The notes under the pieces were generated by a model that ran no database searches, was not told the origin of the DNA, and saw nothing but the letters and a program-made list of their open reading frames with translations. Position numbers and translations under genes: made by a program. A stretch of DNA of 64,000 bases from Sorangium cellulosum So ce56 (lineage in GTDB: Bacteria > Myxococcota_A > Polyangia > Polyangiales > Polyangiaceae): the NCBI RefSeq assembly GCF_000067165.1, contig NC_010162.1, positions 2,046,001 to 2,110,000 of the forward strand, given 5' to 3'. Of the stretch, positions 50,361 through 58,670 are shown in pieces. Position 1 is the stretch's first letter. The number at the start of each line of letters is the position of its first letter.

Positions 50361-51343
50361 GACGGCGGGACGACGGCGGTGGCGGGCGTAACCACCACCT
50401 TCCCCCGCGCGCGACGGCTCTCCAGATAGCGGACCGCCTCCGGTACCCCGCTCAAGGGATAACGCCGATCGAGCACCGGCCTGACCGTGCCCGCTTCGAT
50501 CAGCTTCGTCAGGGCGATGAGATCGGCGGCGCTCGGACGCGACGCGTGCACCTTCATCGCCTTCGACCCGGACCATCGCCCCAGGAGCGCGACCCGCAGA
50601 AACGCCCCGGTGGTTCCTCCGACGAGCACGTACGTGCCGCCATCGCGGAGCACGCGCCGGTAGTCCGAGACGGATCGGTAAGCCGCCGCGTCCACGATCA
50701 GGTCGTACTCGTGCCCGCTCCGGGTGACGTCCGCGCGCGTGTAGTCGACGACGTGATCGGCGCCCAGCGACCGCACCAGCTCGAGGTTCCTGGTGCTGCA
50801 CACCCCTGTCACCTCCGCGTTCAGGGCCTTCGCGATCTGGACAGCGAACGTCCCCACCCCTCCGGAGGCGCCGTTGACGAGCACCCGCTGCCCGGCCCGA
50901 GCCCGCCCGCAGTCGCGGAGCGCCTGGAGCGCAGCCAACGCCGCCAAGGGGACGGCCGCAGCTTCCTCGAAGCTCACGTTCGACGGCTTGGGGGCCAGCG
51001 CCTGCTCCGACGTGCAGACGTATTCCGCAAAGCCTCCCCACCCGTGAGCGGACAGATCCCCGAACACCTCGTCGCCCACCCGGAACCGGGTCACGTTCTT
51101 CCCCACCGCCTCCACCCGACCGGCGATGTCGGCGCCGGGCACCCGGTGCTTCGGCGCGAAGAGCCCGAAGCCGAGAAACCGAACGAAGAACGGATCCGCC
51201 CGCATCATGTGCCAGTCGGCCGCGTTCACCGACGCGGCCTCGATCCGCACGAGCACACCGTCGTCCCTGAGCGCGGGCATGGGGATCTCCTCGAGCCGCA
51301 GGTTGTCCGCCGAACCGTATTCGTACTGAACAATCGCCTTCAT
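50357..51343 (-). CDS. NAD(P)-dependent zinc-independent alcohol dehydrogenase (quinone-reductase-like MDR)
   Basis: A 328-residue medium-chain reductase. The N-terminal GroES-like domain has the conserved VPGADIAGRVEAVGKNVTRF and GDEVFGDLSAHGWGGFAEYV segments. The Rossmann domain has RVLVNGASGGVGTFAVQIAK, with the NADPH-type AxxGxxG variant seen in quinone oxidoreductases. Zinc ligands are absent. Members reduce quinones or enones; many neighbour ArsR or AraC regulators, as here. The AraC-type gene lies 204 bp upstream on the same strand. Specific substrate unknown. Confidence 0.88.
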   Translation of the reverse strand: MKAIVQYEYGSADNLRLEEIPMPALRDDGVLVRIEAASVNAADWHMMRADPFFVRFLGFGLFAPKHRVPGADIAGRVEAVGKNVTRFRVGDEVFGDLSAHGWGGFAEYVCTSEQALAPKPSNVSFEEAAAVPLAALAALQALRDCGRARAGQRVLVNGASGGVGTFAVQIAKALNAEVTGVCSTRNLELVRSLGADHVVDYTRADVTRSGHEYDLIVDAAAYRSVSDYRRVLRDGGTYVLVGGTTGAFLRVALLGRWSGSKAMKVHASRPSAADLIALTKLIEAGTVRPVLDRRYPLSGVPEAVRYLESRRARGKVVVTPATAVVPPS

Positions 51344-51547
51344 CGCATTCTCCCGGGGCGAGCCCCTTCGCCGCCCGCTGCGATGGTGGTTCCGGACGCC
51401 GGACGCCGCCGCTCCACGCAGGAGCCTTTCAGCTCCCAGCGGGAGGACCGTGCCTCGAGCCGGCCCCTGGCAGCGCCTACCTCTCGTGGCGATGCTCCCC
51501 GCACGCCCCCTCGCCGTCCGCGGCAGCGAGCGTCGCCCCCAGGGCGC

Positions 51548-52540
51548 TCAGCCCACCGTCGACGGGGGCACGCCGAACCGCTTGCGGAACGCGGCCGCGA
51601 ACTTGCTCGGGTTCTCGTACCCCACCCGCTGCGCCACCTCGGTCACGTTGCACGCCCGCTGGCGCAACAGGCGATGGGCCTCTTCCAGCCGGTGGTTCCG
51701 GAGGTACGCGAAGACCGGCGCGCCGAAGAGCGCGCGGAACCCCGCCTTGAGCTTCACCTCGTTCAGCCCGGCGTGCCGGGCGAGCTCCGGGAGCGTCGGC
51801 GGGTCCACCATGCGCGCCAGCAGGGCGTGCCGCGCCCGCTCGAGCCGCGCGACGTCGTGCTGCGAGAGGAGCGGCGACGCTGCGCTCTCGCTCTCCTCCA
51901 GCTGATCGACCATGGCCGCCATCAGCTCGAGCCCCTTGGCCTCCAGGTAGAGTTGCCGGGAGAGACCCCTGGCGTCGCAGGCCAGGATCTCGTCGAGCAG
52001 CCGGTACAGGGTCGGCGACATGGCGTGCGTCGCGCGCGGGTAACCCCCGGTGTGGGCCACGATCCGCTCGAGGGGCGCAGGCAGGACCTGCGAGCCCAGG
52101 AGCTCGCGGAGCCGCCATGCGTCGATGGTGAGGCAGAGGCTGTCCTGATCCTGACCGAGGGTCGACTCGTCCCATTCGCACACGAGCTTCAGCGGCCTCT
52201 TCACCTGGCCGATGCGGAATATCCCGCCCCCGAGGAGAAAGCCGTCTCCCTCGCTGCTCCTCACCCGCATGTGCGGTCCCCGCGACAGGACGAACTCCAG
52301 CCCCGTCGGCGCGTGGTCGATGACCATCCCCGACGCCCACGCCCACCGGTACCGGGAGGCGGAGAGGGAGATGCCGGAGCGCAGCGTGGAGGCGCTGATG
52401 AGGCCCGTGTTGCCCTGCAGGTCCCAGCGCACCTGGCGCTCGAACGGGGTGGGCGTCTCGATGGGTGCGGCGCCCTGGAGGATCCCCGCCGCGAACGTCT
52501 CGAGATCGCGCTCGCTTCCCTCGATCCTCATCGCCTCCAT
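51548..52540 (-). CDS. AraC-family transcriptional regulator (PchR-like)
   Basis: A 330-residue regulator. The C-terminal 100 residues carry two helix-turn-helix units: PPTLPELARHAGLNEVKLKA, then GFRALFGAPVFAYLRNHRLE and CNVTEVAQRVGYENPSKFAA with AFRKRFGVPPS. The last unit is a strong AraC signature. The N-terminal 220 residues resemble the PchR/siderophore-type sensing domain (LSASRYRWAW, then LICDH-like strands and MSPTLYRLLDEILACD). The start at 52540 is one of two in-frame ATGs. It probably controls the dehydrogenase gene downstream or the VOC gene upstream; no operator could be pinned. Confidence 0.88.
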   Translation of the reverse strand: MEAMRIEGSERDLETFAAGILQGAAPIETPTPFERQVRWDLQGNTGLISASTLRSGISLSASRYRWAWASGMVIDHAPTGLEFVLSRGPHMRVRSSEGDGFLLGGGIFRIGQVKRPLKLVCEWDESTLGQDQDSLCLTIDAWRLRELLGSQVLPAPLERIVAHTGGYPRATHAMSPTLYRLLDEILACDARGLSRQLYLEAKGLELMAAMVDQLEESESAASPLLSQHDVARLERARHALLARMVDPPTLPELARHAGLNEVKLKAGFRALFGAPVFAYLRNHRLEEAHRLLRQRACNVTEVAQRVGYENPSKFAAAFRKRFGVPPSTVG

Positions 52541-52775
52541 GCGGACGTTTTAGCACGCGCCGCGCCCGGCTGGCTGCCGGCGAGGGACCAGCTCACCCTC
52601 GGTCCTCGGGCGATGCGCTGACACGCCGCGACCGCGTGGGCGCCCGGGCGCTCACGGGGGAGCCTGCCGGTGCTGGATGGCGTGCTCGGCCGCCATCCTC
52701 TGGCGGATCGCCTTCGGGCGCCGAGGGGGCGATCTGTGCGATCGCGGACGGGCAACCTTCGCTCGCCGGGCGTGC

Positions 52776-53765
52776 TCAGCCCGCGCTCCGGAAGATGACG
52801 GCGGTCCCGAGCGCCGCGCTGGCTGGAACGAAGATGTCCCCGGAGGCCGACTCCCTCAGCGGGAAGCCGTTCTCCTCCAGCAGCTTCCGCGCGGCGCCGA
52901 CGTCCCGCACCGCGACCGCGTAGGCCACGAAGGCCGGGAGCGCGGGGGCGCGCTCCCCCGGCAAGATCGCCTCCAGATCGGAGTCGGCGACGAGGGTGAT
53001 CCGGGAGCCTTCGAGATCCAAGACGCGCGTCGGTCCGTCGGCGCGGGCGCTGCGGCCAGTGTACTTCTCGTAGCGGCGCTCGACCTCGGGCAGATCAGCT
53101 TCGGCCACGCAGAGCACGGAGTCGACGAGGTCCACCGCGCCGTTCGGATGATCCATGTGCAGCTGCGTCTGCAGCAGCTCCGCCTGCAGGTCCTCCGCCA
53201 TCGCGATCCTCCCCTCGGGGACGCGGCCTGACCCGGCCTCTTCCGGATCGCCGCTGTCGAGCTCGAGCAGGCGGACCGGCGCCATCCGGAGCCCCTCCGC
53301 GGTCTCCACCGGCCGCTGCACGGTGTTGACGCCCCCGTGACGGACGCCCTCCGCGCTGAGGCGGCCGGCGAGGGCGGCGGCGTCGGGCGCGCCGAGCACG
53401 AGGATGTGCAGGCCCTGGAAGCGCGCGAGGCACGCGGCGATCCTGGCGACCGTCGCGCGGATGGCCTGCATGATCCGCGGCAGGTGCTCGGGGGGAGCCT
53501 GGAGGGGGATGATCTTCGCGCCGGCGGGGATCCGGGCGGAGCCGTCGTCGCTGACGCAGGTCATCAGCTCGACAAAGCTGCGCGGGAAGTCGGCGTGGGT
53601 GTTCGCCGCGCCGAACGGCCGGGGAGGCTCGCCCTCCGCGGGCGACAGCGCGGGGTAGGCGGGCGGCGACAGATGAAAGCCGAGGCGCCGGTAGAGCTCG
53701 AGCCCCTCCTCCATATCGCTCACCACATGGCCTACGTGGTGCAGGTGATTGATGTCACGACTCAT
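52776..53765 (-). CDS. VOC/glyoxalase-like domain protein
   Basis: A 329-residue protein of the vicinal-oxygen-chelate superfamily. It starts with the diagnostic first module (INHLHHVGHVVSDMEEGLEL then YRRLGF), and two further VOC-like segments follow, with QTQLHMDHPNGAVDLVDSVL and ITLVADSDLEAIL. The first His pair could bind metal. Such two-module proteins act as glyoxalases, dioxygenases or ligand binders. It lies 6 bp after the lipoprotein gene and shares its transcript. A GGAGG site precedes the start. Reaction unknown. Confidence 0.8.
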   Translation of the reverse strand: MSRDINHLHHVGHVVSDMEEGLELYRRLGFHLSPPAYPALSPAEGEPPRPFGAANTHADFPRSFVELMTCVSDDGSARIPAGAKIIPLQAPPEHLPRIMQAIRATVARIAACLARFQGLHILVLGAPDAAALAGRLSAEGVRHGGVNTVQRPVETAEGLRMAPVRLLELDSGDPEEAGSGRVPEGRIAMAEDLQAELLQTQLHMDHPNGAVDLVDSVLCVAEADLPEVERRYEKYTGRSARADGPTRVLDLEGSRITLVADSDLEAILPGERAPALPAFVAYAVAVRDVGAARKLLEENGFPLRESASGDIFVPASAALGTAVIFRSAG

Positions 53766-53771
53766 TCCAGA

Positions 53772-54761
53772 TCACCTCCCGTTCAGATCGCCGTGGAAGA
53801 CGTAGCCGGTGTGCAATGGTTCCATGAACATCTTGACGAGCGAGGCGCTCACCTGGGCTCGCCTCTCGCCGTTGTCGAGGCCGCGCCCCACGCAGCCCGA
53901 GAACGCGACGTAGATCGTGCCCCGGCCGGCGGCGTCCTCCACGATGAGCAGCGCGTCGGCGGGAGGGGGAGCGGGCGGGTGCAGGCACATCTTCGGGTCG
54001 GCGTCGGGGTTCGGGCCGGCGGGCGCCTGGTTCAGCGCGGCGGCCAGCGCGGCGGCCTCAGTCCCGGAGAGGCGCGCGGAGGACTGGAGGGCGTCGCCGT
54101 GCTCGCCGTAATAGCAGACGGCGATCGAGATCGGATGGGCGGGCGACAGCGCCGACCGCGCGCCCGGGTGCGTCGCCTCGGGGCGCCTCGACGGGGGGCG
54201 CCTGTCGGGGCAGCCGTTGTGGTCGACGCCGGCGAGCTGCACGCTGTCGAGGATCCGGCGCGTGACCTCGGGGTCATGGGTCCGGACGGAGATGAGGATC
54301 TTGCGCGAGGGGATCCTCAGCCAGCCGAAGTAGCGGCCGTCCGCGCCCCGCCCCTCGATGCGCTCAGCGCTCACGCCGCCTAGCGACACCTCGCGGTGCG
54401 CGAACGCGGGGTCGGCCCCCACGGCGCCCGGCGCGTCGAGCCCGATCTCGGCGACCTCCTTGGTCGGTTTCTCCGGCGTGAGGCACTGGCGCTGCGCCCC
54501 CATTCCACGGACGACCGTGGGCCTGTCGCTCATGTTGCAGCCGTAATCGTTGACGGCCCAGTGGGCCGAGACCGAGATCTGCACGCCGAGCGAGCTCTCC
54601 TGCCGCCACGCCGCCGGGGCGGCCGGCGGCGGGGGCGTGGCCGGAGCGGCGCTGGAAGGCGCCGGTGCGGGGCGCTCCGGGGGGCGCTCCGGGGCCGGAG
54701 AGGCGCCGCAGGCGGCCGATGCAAGCGCGATAAATGCTGCCGCGAGCCCCCGCCGCGTCAA
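53772..54761 (-). CDS. Secreted lipoprotein of unknown function
   Basis: A 329-residue lipoprotein if the TTG at 54761 is used: LTRRGLAAAFIALASAACGA gives a clean lipobox (ASAAC). Upstream in-frame GTG and ATG codons exist but would add residues of poor composition, so the TTG start is preferred on signal-peptide grounds. After a Pro/Ala linker, the mature part has two Cys-containing modules, one with WAVNDYGCNMSDRP and one with ISIAVCYYGEHGDALQSS, and a C-terminal ISVRTHDPEVTRRILDSVQL-like strand. No domain is recognised. It is cotranscribed with the VOC gene. Confidence 0.65.
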   Translation of the reverse strand: MTRRGLAAAFIALASAACGASPAPERPPERPAPAPSSAAPATPPPPAAPAAWRQESSLGVQISVSAHWAVNDYGCNMSDRPTVVRGMGAQRQCLTPEKPTKEVAEIGLDAPGAVGADPAFAHREVSLGGVSAERIEGRGADGRYFGWLRIPSRKILISVRTHDPEVTRRILDSVQLAGVDHNGCPDRRPPSRRPEATHPGARSALSPAHPISIAVCYYGEHGDALQSSARLSGTEAAALAAALNQAPAGPNPDADPKMCLHPPAPPPADALLIVEDAAGRGTIYVAFSGCVGRGLDNGERRAQVSASLVKMFMEPLHTGYVFHGDLNGR

Positions 54762-55076
54762 GGAGACCGAGGCAGGAGCGTACGGGCCCCCGATGCCATG
54801 ACAGATGCATCGACGAGGAGGTCCCGCACGCCGCAGCTCGCGCCAGCGCGGCGGACCGCACGCCAGCGCCGCGGCGCTCACGCCCGCGCGAGGCGACGGC
54901 GATGACATGCAGAGGATGCATGGCGGACATGCGGATTCCGATTTTGAAAATGTATTTACAATGCTCCAGATGTCCGTCGGATCCTCCGGGGATTTTGGGC
55001 GGGCGTGACGACGGATCGCACCGCCTCGGGAGGCATGGGCCCAACGCGGGCCCAAGGGCCAAACCCCGGGCCTGGG

Positions 55077-55124
55077 GAGCTCGCCGTCCCGGAGCCGCCC
55101 TGCCGGCCCCGGGACGGAGAGCTC
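55077..55124. repeat. Long inverted repeat, 20-bp arms
   Basis: GAGCTCGCCGTCCCGGAGCC pairs with GGCCCCGGGACGGAGAGCTC over 18 of 20 positions around an 8-base loop. It lies about 190 bp before the YciI gene and could form a stable cruciform or RNA hairpin. Confidence 0.7.
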
Positions 55125-55164
55125 CCCGTCCGGGCCCACCGTCCAGCTCCGCCCGTCAGAAGAA

Positions 55165-55180
55165 CCTCGTGATCACGAGG
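55165..55180. promoter_or_regulatory. Perfect 16-bp palindrome upstream of the YciI gene
   Basis: CCTCGTGATCACGAGG is a perfect palindrome. Thirteen of its bases (CGTGATCACGAGG) recur at 56667-56679 beside another perfect palindrome, suggesting one regulator, perhaps TetR-like, acting at both sites. Confidence 0.4.
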
Positions 55181-55313
55181 CGTTAGGTGTAATTCAAAAA
55201 AGATCGCCCCGCGTGTCGATCGCGTGGTCGCCCGTTCGTCGTGACGGTGGAGGCGGGGCCGGGCGGTCGACGCCGCCGGGGCGCTCCTCTTCGAACCGGA
55301 AGGAAACTCGACG

Positions 55314-55760
55314 ATGCGATTCATGATCACCGCGGCACGGGCGACCGACGACGCGAAGCACGACGCACAGGCAGCGGAGGATGCGCCCCCGGACGAGGAG
55401 CTGTTCGCCGCGTACATGAAATACAACGAAGACATGCAGAAGGCCGGCGTGCTGGTCGCGTCCGAGGGCCTCAATCCCGCCGGGGCGCGCGCGCGCGTCG
55501 GGATTTCGGGGGGGAAGCGCGTCCTGCTCGACGGGCCCTTCGCCGAGTCGAAGGAGCTCGTCGGCGGCTTCTACCTGATCGAGGTGGGCTCGAAGGAAGA
55601 GGCGATCGCCTGGGCGCTGCGCTGCCCCGTCGGGCTCGGGAGCGCCGAGGTGCTCACGATCCACCAGATGACGGAGCTCTCGGACATCCCGCCGCGGTTC
55701 AGGGAGATCCTCGCCGAGGTGGCGCCGACGTGGAGCGTGTCCTTCTCGAGGGCGCAGTAG
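55314..55760 (+). CDS. YciI-like protein (DGPF family)
   Basis: A 148-residue ferredoxin-like-fold protein of the YCII/DGPF family, with the conserved segments EELFAAYMKYNEDMQKAGVL, VLLDGPFAESKELVGGFYLI and EAIAWALRCP. The DGPF motif (VLLDGPFAE) is intact, as is the conserved histidine region IHQM. Family members often sit with ECF sigma genes of the SigJ type and are thought to be small enzymes or sensors, but no function is proven. No sigma gene is adjacent here. The ATG at 55314 follows a GGAAGGAAA stretch. Confidence 0.88.
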   Translation: MRFMITAARATDDAKHDAQAAEDAPPDEELFAAYMKYNEDMQKAGVLVASEGLNPAGARARVGISGGKRVLLDGPFAESKELVGGFYLIEVGSKEEAIAWALRCPVGLGSAEVLTIHQMTELSDIPPRFREILAEVAPTWSVSFSRAQ

Positions 55761-56000
55761 GCCGGGCGGCGGTCTGGGCCGATGGGCGTTCGATTTTTCT
55801 CCCCCGCGTTTTTTTCAGCGATGAGTTTCCTCGGGCAGCGGGGTCTATGGGGTACAGCCGGTCGGGATCATGACGCCGGCTGTCGCCGGGGACGGCGGCG
55901 GCGCTCGGGGCATGCGGCCTTCGTCGCCGCCGCGACCGGGAAGAGCGGTTCGAGCCGCCGGATGAGACGCTGCACGAGCTGTCACGAAGGGAGAAGGAAT

Positions 56001-56450
56001 ATGGTCATGAAGCGCGTCTTGATCGCGATGTGCCTGTTCGTCGCTGCATGTGGGGGTGAGGAGGACGACGCGCCCGTCGCGTGGGAGGACATGAGCTTCG
56101 ATCAGCGCTTCGCGTTCATGGAGGATGTCGTCCTGCCGGAGATGAAGGAGACCTTCGTCGCGTTCGACGCGAAGTTCGAGGGAATGACGTGCGTGACCTG
56201 TCACGGCAGCGGCGCCGCCGACGGGACCTTCGCGATGCCGAGCCCCGACCTCCCCCCGCTCCCCGCCACCGAGGAGGCGTTCGCCGAGTACGTGAAGGAT
56301 CCGGAGATCGAGCGGTGGGGCACATGGATGTTCGAGACGGTCATGCCTCGGATGGCCGATGTGCTGCAGATCGCCGCGTACGACCCGATGACCAACACCG
56401 GCGACTTCTCGTGCAATGGCTGCCACACGCTTGAGGGAGTCGAGCAGTGA
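56001..56450 (+). CDS. Small di-haem c-type lipoprotein
   Basis: A 149-residue protein with a short signal peptide and lipobox (Cys17 in FVAAC) and two haem-c sites, CVTCH (64-68) and CNGCH (138-142). The spacer between them has the conserved DLPPLPATEEAFAEYVKDPE and WMFETVMPRMADVLQ segments. This suggests an electron-transfer protein held on the outer face of a membrane, similar in plan to photosynthetic-type protein-family fragments seen in myxobacteria. AAGGGAGAAGG precedes the ATG. It is alone on its transcript, between the YciI gene and the palindrome at 56659. No partner oxidase or reductase is adjacent. Confidence 0.8.
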   Translation: MVMKRVLIAMCLFVAACGGEEDDAPVAWEDMSFDQRFAFMEDVVLPEMKETFVAFDAKFEGMTCVTCHGSGAADGTFAMPSPDLPPLPATEEAFAEYVKDPEIERWGTWMFETVMPRMADVLQIAAYDPMTNTGDFSCNGCHTLEGVEQ

Positions 56451-56865
56451 AACCGCCGGGCACGCCGCCGGCGGAGATGCAAACGTAGCGGATGGGTGGG
56501 TCTCGACGTCGAGCGTGAAAGGTGAAAGGCTCCGGCGGCGACAGCTCAATGCGCTCGGTAGGCAGATGCTCGGGCAGCTTTTGCCCTCCGTGCGGGCGGA
56601 TGTGACGCCCCTTGTCCCCGCCTCCGGATGAGCTGCCCGGCGCTGTCCGGGGCAAACGGTGATCACGTGATCACGAGGGGCGGTGAGCGTGAGCGCCGAG
56701 GAGGCTCCGGGTGAGCGGCCCCCCGTCGACGAGCAGCTCGTGCAGCGCCTCCTTGAGGTGCTCCTCGTCGACCGCCGTGCCGCGCCCCGCGTCGCGCGCC
56801 GCCCACCGCCTCGGCGCCCCGCAGAGTTGCTCTCTCGCACGCTCGATCTCCTGTACCCTGCGGGC
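56451..56865. other. Intergenic region with a palindrome and a possible minus-strand C-terminal fragment
   Basis: The double palindrome at 56659-56674 is listed separately. On the minus strand, 56790-56671 reads DEEHLKEALHELLVDGGPLT then RSLLGAHAHRPS and stops; this looks coding but has no recognised family or start, so it may be the tail of a lost gene. Nothing else is supported. Confidence 0.4.
56659..56674. promoter_or_regulatory. Double GTGATCAC palindrome
   Basis: GTGATCACGTGATCAC is a perfect 16-bp palindrome made of two 8-bp palindromes, about 190 bp before the lipoprotein gene at 56866. Its right half plus flank repeats 13 bases of the palindrome at 55165-55180. Confidence 0.4.
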
Positions 56866-57402
56866 ATGCGACCTTTGGTCCAGGGGCTCGCCGCCGCCCT
56901 CGCGCTCTCCTGTTCCAGCGGCACCTCGACCGAACACGCTGCTCCACCTCCCACCGCCGCTTCCACCCCTGGCACCAGCCCGACCATGACATCGAGCACA
57001 TCTACCTTCGTCGATCTCGTTCTGACCCTTCCCACCGGGCTCACCCTCCAGGCGGATACCCGCGAGGAGGTCTCCTCCCTCATCCCGGGGAGCCCCGCCG
57101 TGGAGCACTTCCGGAGCTACCAGGACGCCTCCGGACAGGGCCTCTATTTCTTTGCCTGGGAAGGTGCACCCACGCGCGACCGAGGCCCCATGAAAGCCGT
57201 GGAGACCTGGAAGGTCCAGGTGGGCGCCGCCGATGCCACCGTCACCCGCACCAGCCACTTCTTCGGCCATGAAAGGGAGGTCCTCGTCGCCCACGTCGAG
57301 GGGCCTCCTCCCGCGCGCCGCAGGTACATGATCTACACCACCCGCCTCGACCGCGCCGTGTTCGATGCCCTGCTCGCGGCCATCCGTTTCTCCCCCAGGT
57401 AA
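56866..57402 (+). CDS. Small lipoprotein of unknown function
   Basis: A 178-residue protein with a signal peptide and lipobox (ALALSCSS), a Thr/Ser/Pro linker, and a compact C-terminal domain with strands such as FVDLVLTLPTGLTLQADTRE, QGLYFFAWEGAPTRDRGPMK and RRRYMIYTTRLDRAVFDALL. The domain begins and ends cleanly and is probably a periplasmic fold, but no family is recognised. The ATG at 56866 is chosen because the signal peptide starts there. It stands alone. Confidence 0.65.
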   Translation: MRPLVQGLAAALALSCSSGTSTEHAAPPPTAASTPGTSPTMTSSTSTFVDLVLTLPTGLTLQADTREEVSSLIPGSPAVEHFRSYQDASGQGLYFFAWEGAPTRDRGPMKAVETWKVQVGAADATVTRTSHFFGHEREVLVAHVEGPPPARRRYMIYTTRLDRAVFDALLAAIRFSPR

Positions 57403-57715
57403 TCGGCGATGCCCGAGATGCGAACGGAAGATGCGCGCGCGTTCCACGAACACGGACCCAAACACCTGCGGAGAGCGGCGCACTGGCGGCCGTGGCGAGG
57501 ATGGGATCCCCATCGGCGCCACCGCCAGGAGCACGCGCCGGAGCAGGCCGCCGTCCTTGCCCGTGGTCGCGGTGCTCACGAGGACCGTGCCGGGCTGGAC
57601 CGTGCGGGGCGTCGAAGCCTGCGTGGTCAACCCCGGACCAAGGCCCGGACAACCCTCGGCGTGGCTTCGGCAACGCCGCGCCCGTGGGGGAGCGCAGCGT
57701 GCTACAGAACCGGTC
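57403..57715. other. Short region without a supported gene
   Basis: No coding sequence, hairpin or repeat is recognised. A minus-strand open frame here has plausible composition (TVQPGTVLVSTATTGKDGG) but no start, family or ribosome-binding site. Confidence 0.4.
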
Positions 57716-57931
57716 ATGAGCGGCGATCGCGAGCAGGAGGCGGGGAGCTCGGCCTCCGGGACGGCCGCGCGGCGCTCCGGCTGGGTGGAGGCGAGCGACG
57801 TCGAGCGAGAGGTCAAGGCACCAAAGCCGATCCACGCCTTCGGTCACGTCGTCGAGCTCATGGTCGTCCTTGGCGTCGTGTGGGGCATCGTCTCTGTCCT
57901 TCTGCGAAGCTGCCAACTCGTTGATTGGTGA
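57716..57931 (+). CDS. Small single-pass membrane protein
   Basis: A 71-residue frame with a polar N-terminus (MSGDREQEAGSSASGTAARR) and one C-terminal transmembrane helix (FGHVVELMVVLGVVWGIVSV followed by LLRSCQ). Codon use fits the neighbourhood. No ribosome-binding site is strong and no family is known, so the call is provisional. Confidence 0.5.
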   Translation: MSGDREQEAGSSASGTAARRSGWVEASDVEREVKAPKPIHAFGHVVELMVVLGVVWGIVSVLLRSCQLVDW

Positions 57932-58055
57932 GGTGTCGCCCAGGTTCGTCCCTGGTTCGCCGCTCCCGCGCCTTCCGATCGGCTGCGCCCTGACGCTCCC
58001 GGCCCGCGGCGCGGCGCCGGCCAGGGCGCCGCGGTAGCCGGCGCGCCGGCGAGCG

Positions 58056-58160
58056 GTGGTGGCCGGCGTTGCCGCCGTGGCGGCCGGCGTGCCCGCCGTG
58101 GCGGCCGGCGTTGCCGCCGTGGCGGCCGGCGTTGCCGCCGTGGCGGCCGGCGTGCCCGCC
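58056..58160. repeat. Five-copy 21-bp tandem repeat
   Basis: Five units of GTGGCGGCCGGCGTTGCCGCC-type sequence, differing mainly at GTTG/GTGC, run without gaps. On the minus strand they encode TPAATAA-type repeats that continue the decayed lipoprotein linker. Confidence 0.9.
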
Positions 58161-58196
58161 GTGAGCGCCGGCATGACTGGCTGGACCGGCGCCGCG

Positions 58197-58310
58197 CTAC
58201 CCGTGGGCGGGGGCCTGGTCAGGGGAGGCGGCGTCGGGCGTGGCGCTGCAACTGCTGAGGAGCGCGGTGAGGGCGGCGCAGGAGGCGGCGGGGCGAAGGT
58301 GGCGGTGCAT
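58197..58310 (-). pseudogene. Frameshifted lipoprotein with repeat linker
   Basis: From the ATG at 58310 the minus strand reads MHRHLRPAASCAALTALLSS then CSATPDAASPDQAPAHG and TAG, a classic lipoprotein signal with lipobox. Shifting frame after about 35 residues gives a Thr/Ala/Pro linker through the 21-bp repeats (58160-58056), as expected for a secreted protein. The domain that should follow is absent or unrecognisable, so the gene is broken by a frameshift and truncated. Confidence 0.5.
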
Positions 58311-58670
58311 CCGCGCTCCCTACCAAGAACCGCGGGCCGGAGTCCCCTGCGGGGCGCTGTCGCGCAAGTTGCGCAAGCTCTACCCCATTTGAGCAAGCCC
58401 CTGCCCGATCCGGACCGCCCGGGGACCGCGGAGAGGCGTGAACCCCGCAAAAGCCGCGTGGCCCGACTCCTGCCAAGGGAACCACGCCTCCGCAACACGG
58501 CGACGGACCCCCGATGGCGCGTCGCCGAGGCGTCCTCGACACGGCGATCGCCGCGTCGAGCAACGCGTCGATCCTTCGCTTCGACGCTGCGCATGTCGCC
58601 GCCGCGGAGGGAGGTGCTCGTGCATTGCAACCGCCTCGCCGGGAACGGCGCGGCCCCATGGAGAGACATC

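Larger units (their letters stand above)
54762..55313. other. Structured intergenic region between divergent genes
   Basis: No gene is supported. The region carries an AT-rich patch (54950-54962), two GGGCCC sites spaced by 5 bases (55037-55053), a 20-bp-arm inverted repeat (55077-55124) and a perfect 16-bp palindrome (55165-55180). As it lies between divergent genes, these are more likely regulatory than terminators. Confidence 0.55.
57932..58670. other. Intergenic region with tandem repeats and a decayed lipoprotein
   Basis: Apart from the 21-bp repeat array and the frameshifted lipoprotein listed separately, this region has no supported gene. The plus strand before 58671 is open in frame with the Kazal gene, but its composition is artefactual; the Kazal signal peptide and a ribosome-binding site mark the real start. 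Confidence 0.5.

Noticed and set aside
58056..58670. In-frame upstream extension of the Kazal gene through the 21-bp repeats
   Set aside because: A signal peptide and a ribosome-binding site mark the start at 58671; the extension is repeat-derived Val/Ala/Gly sequence.
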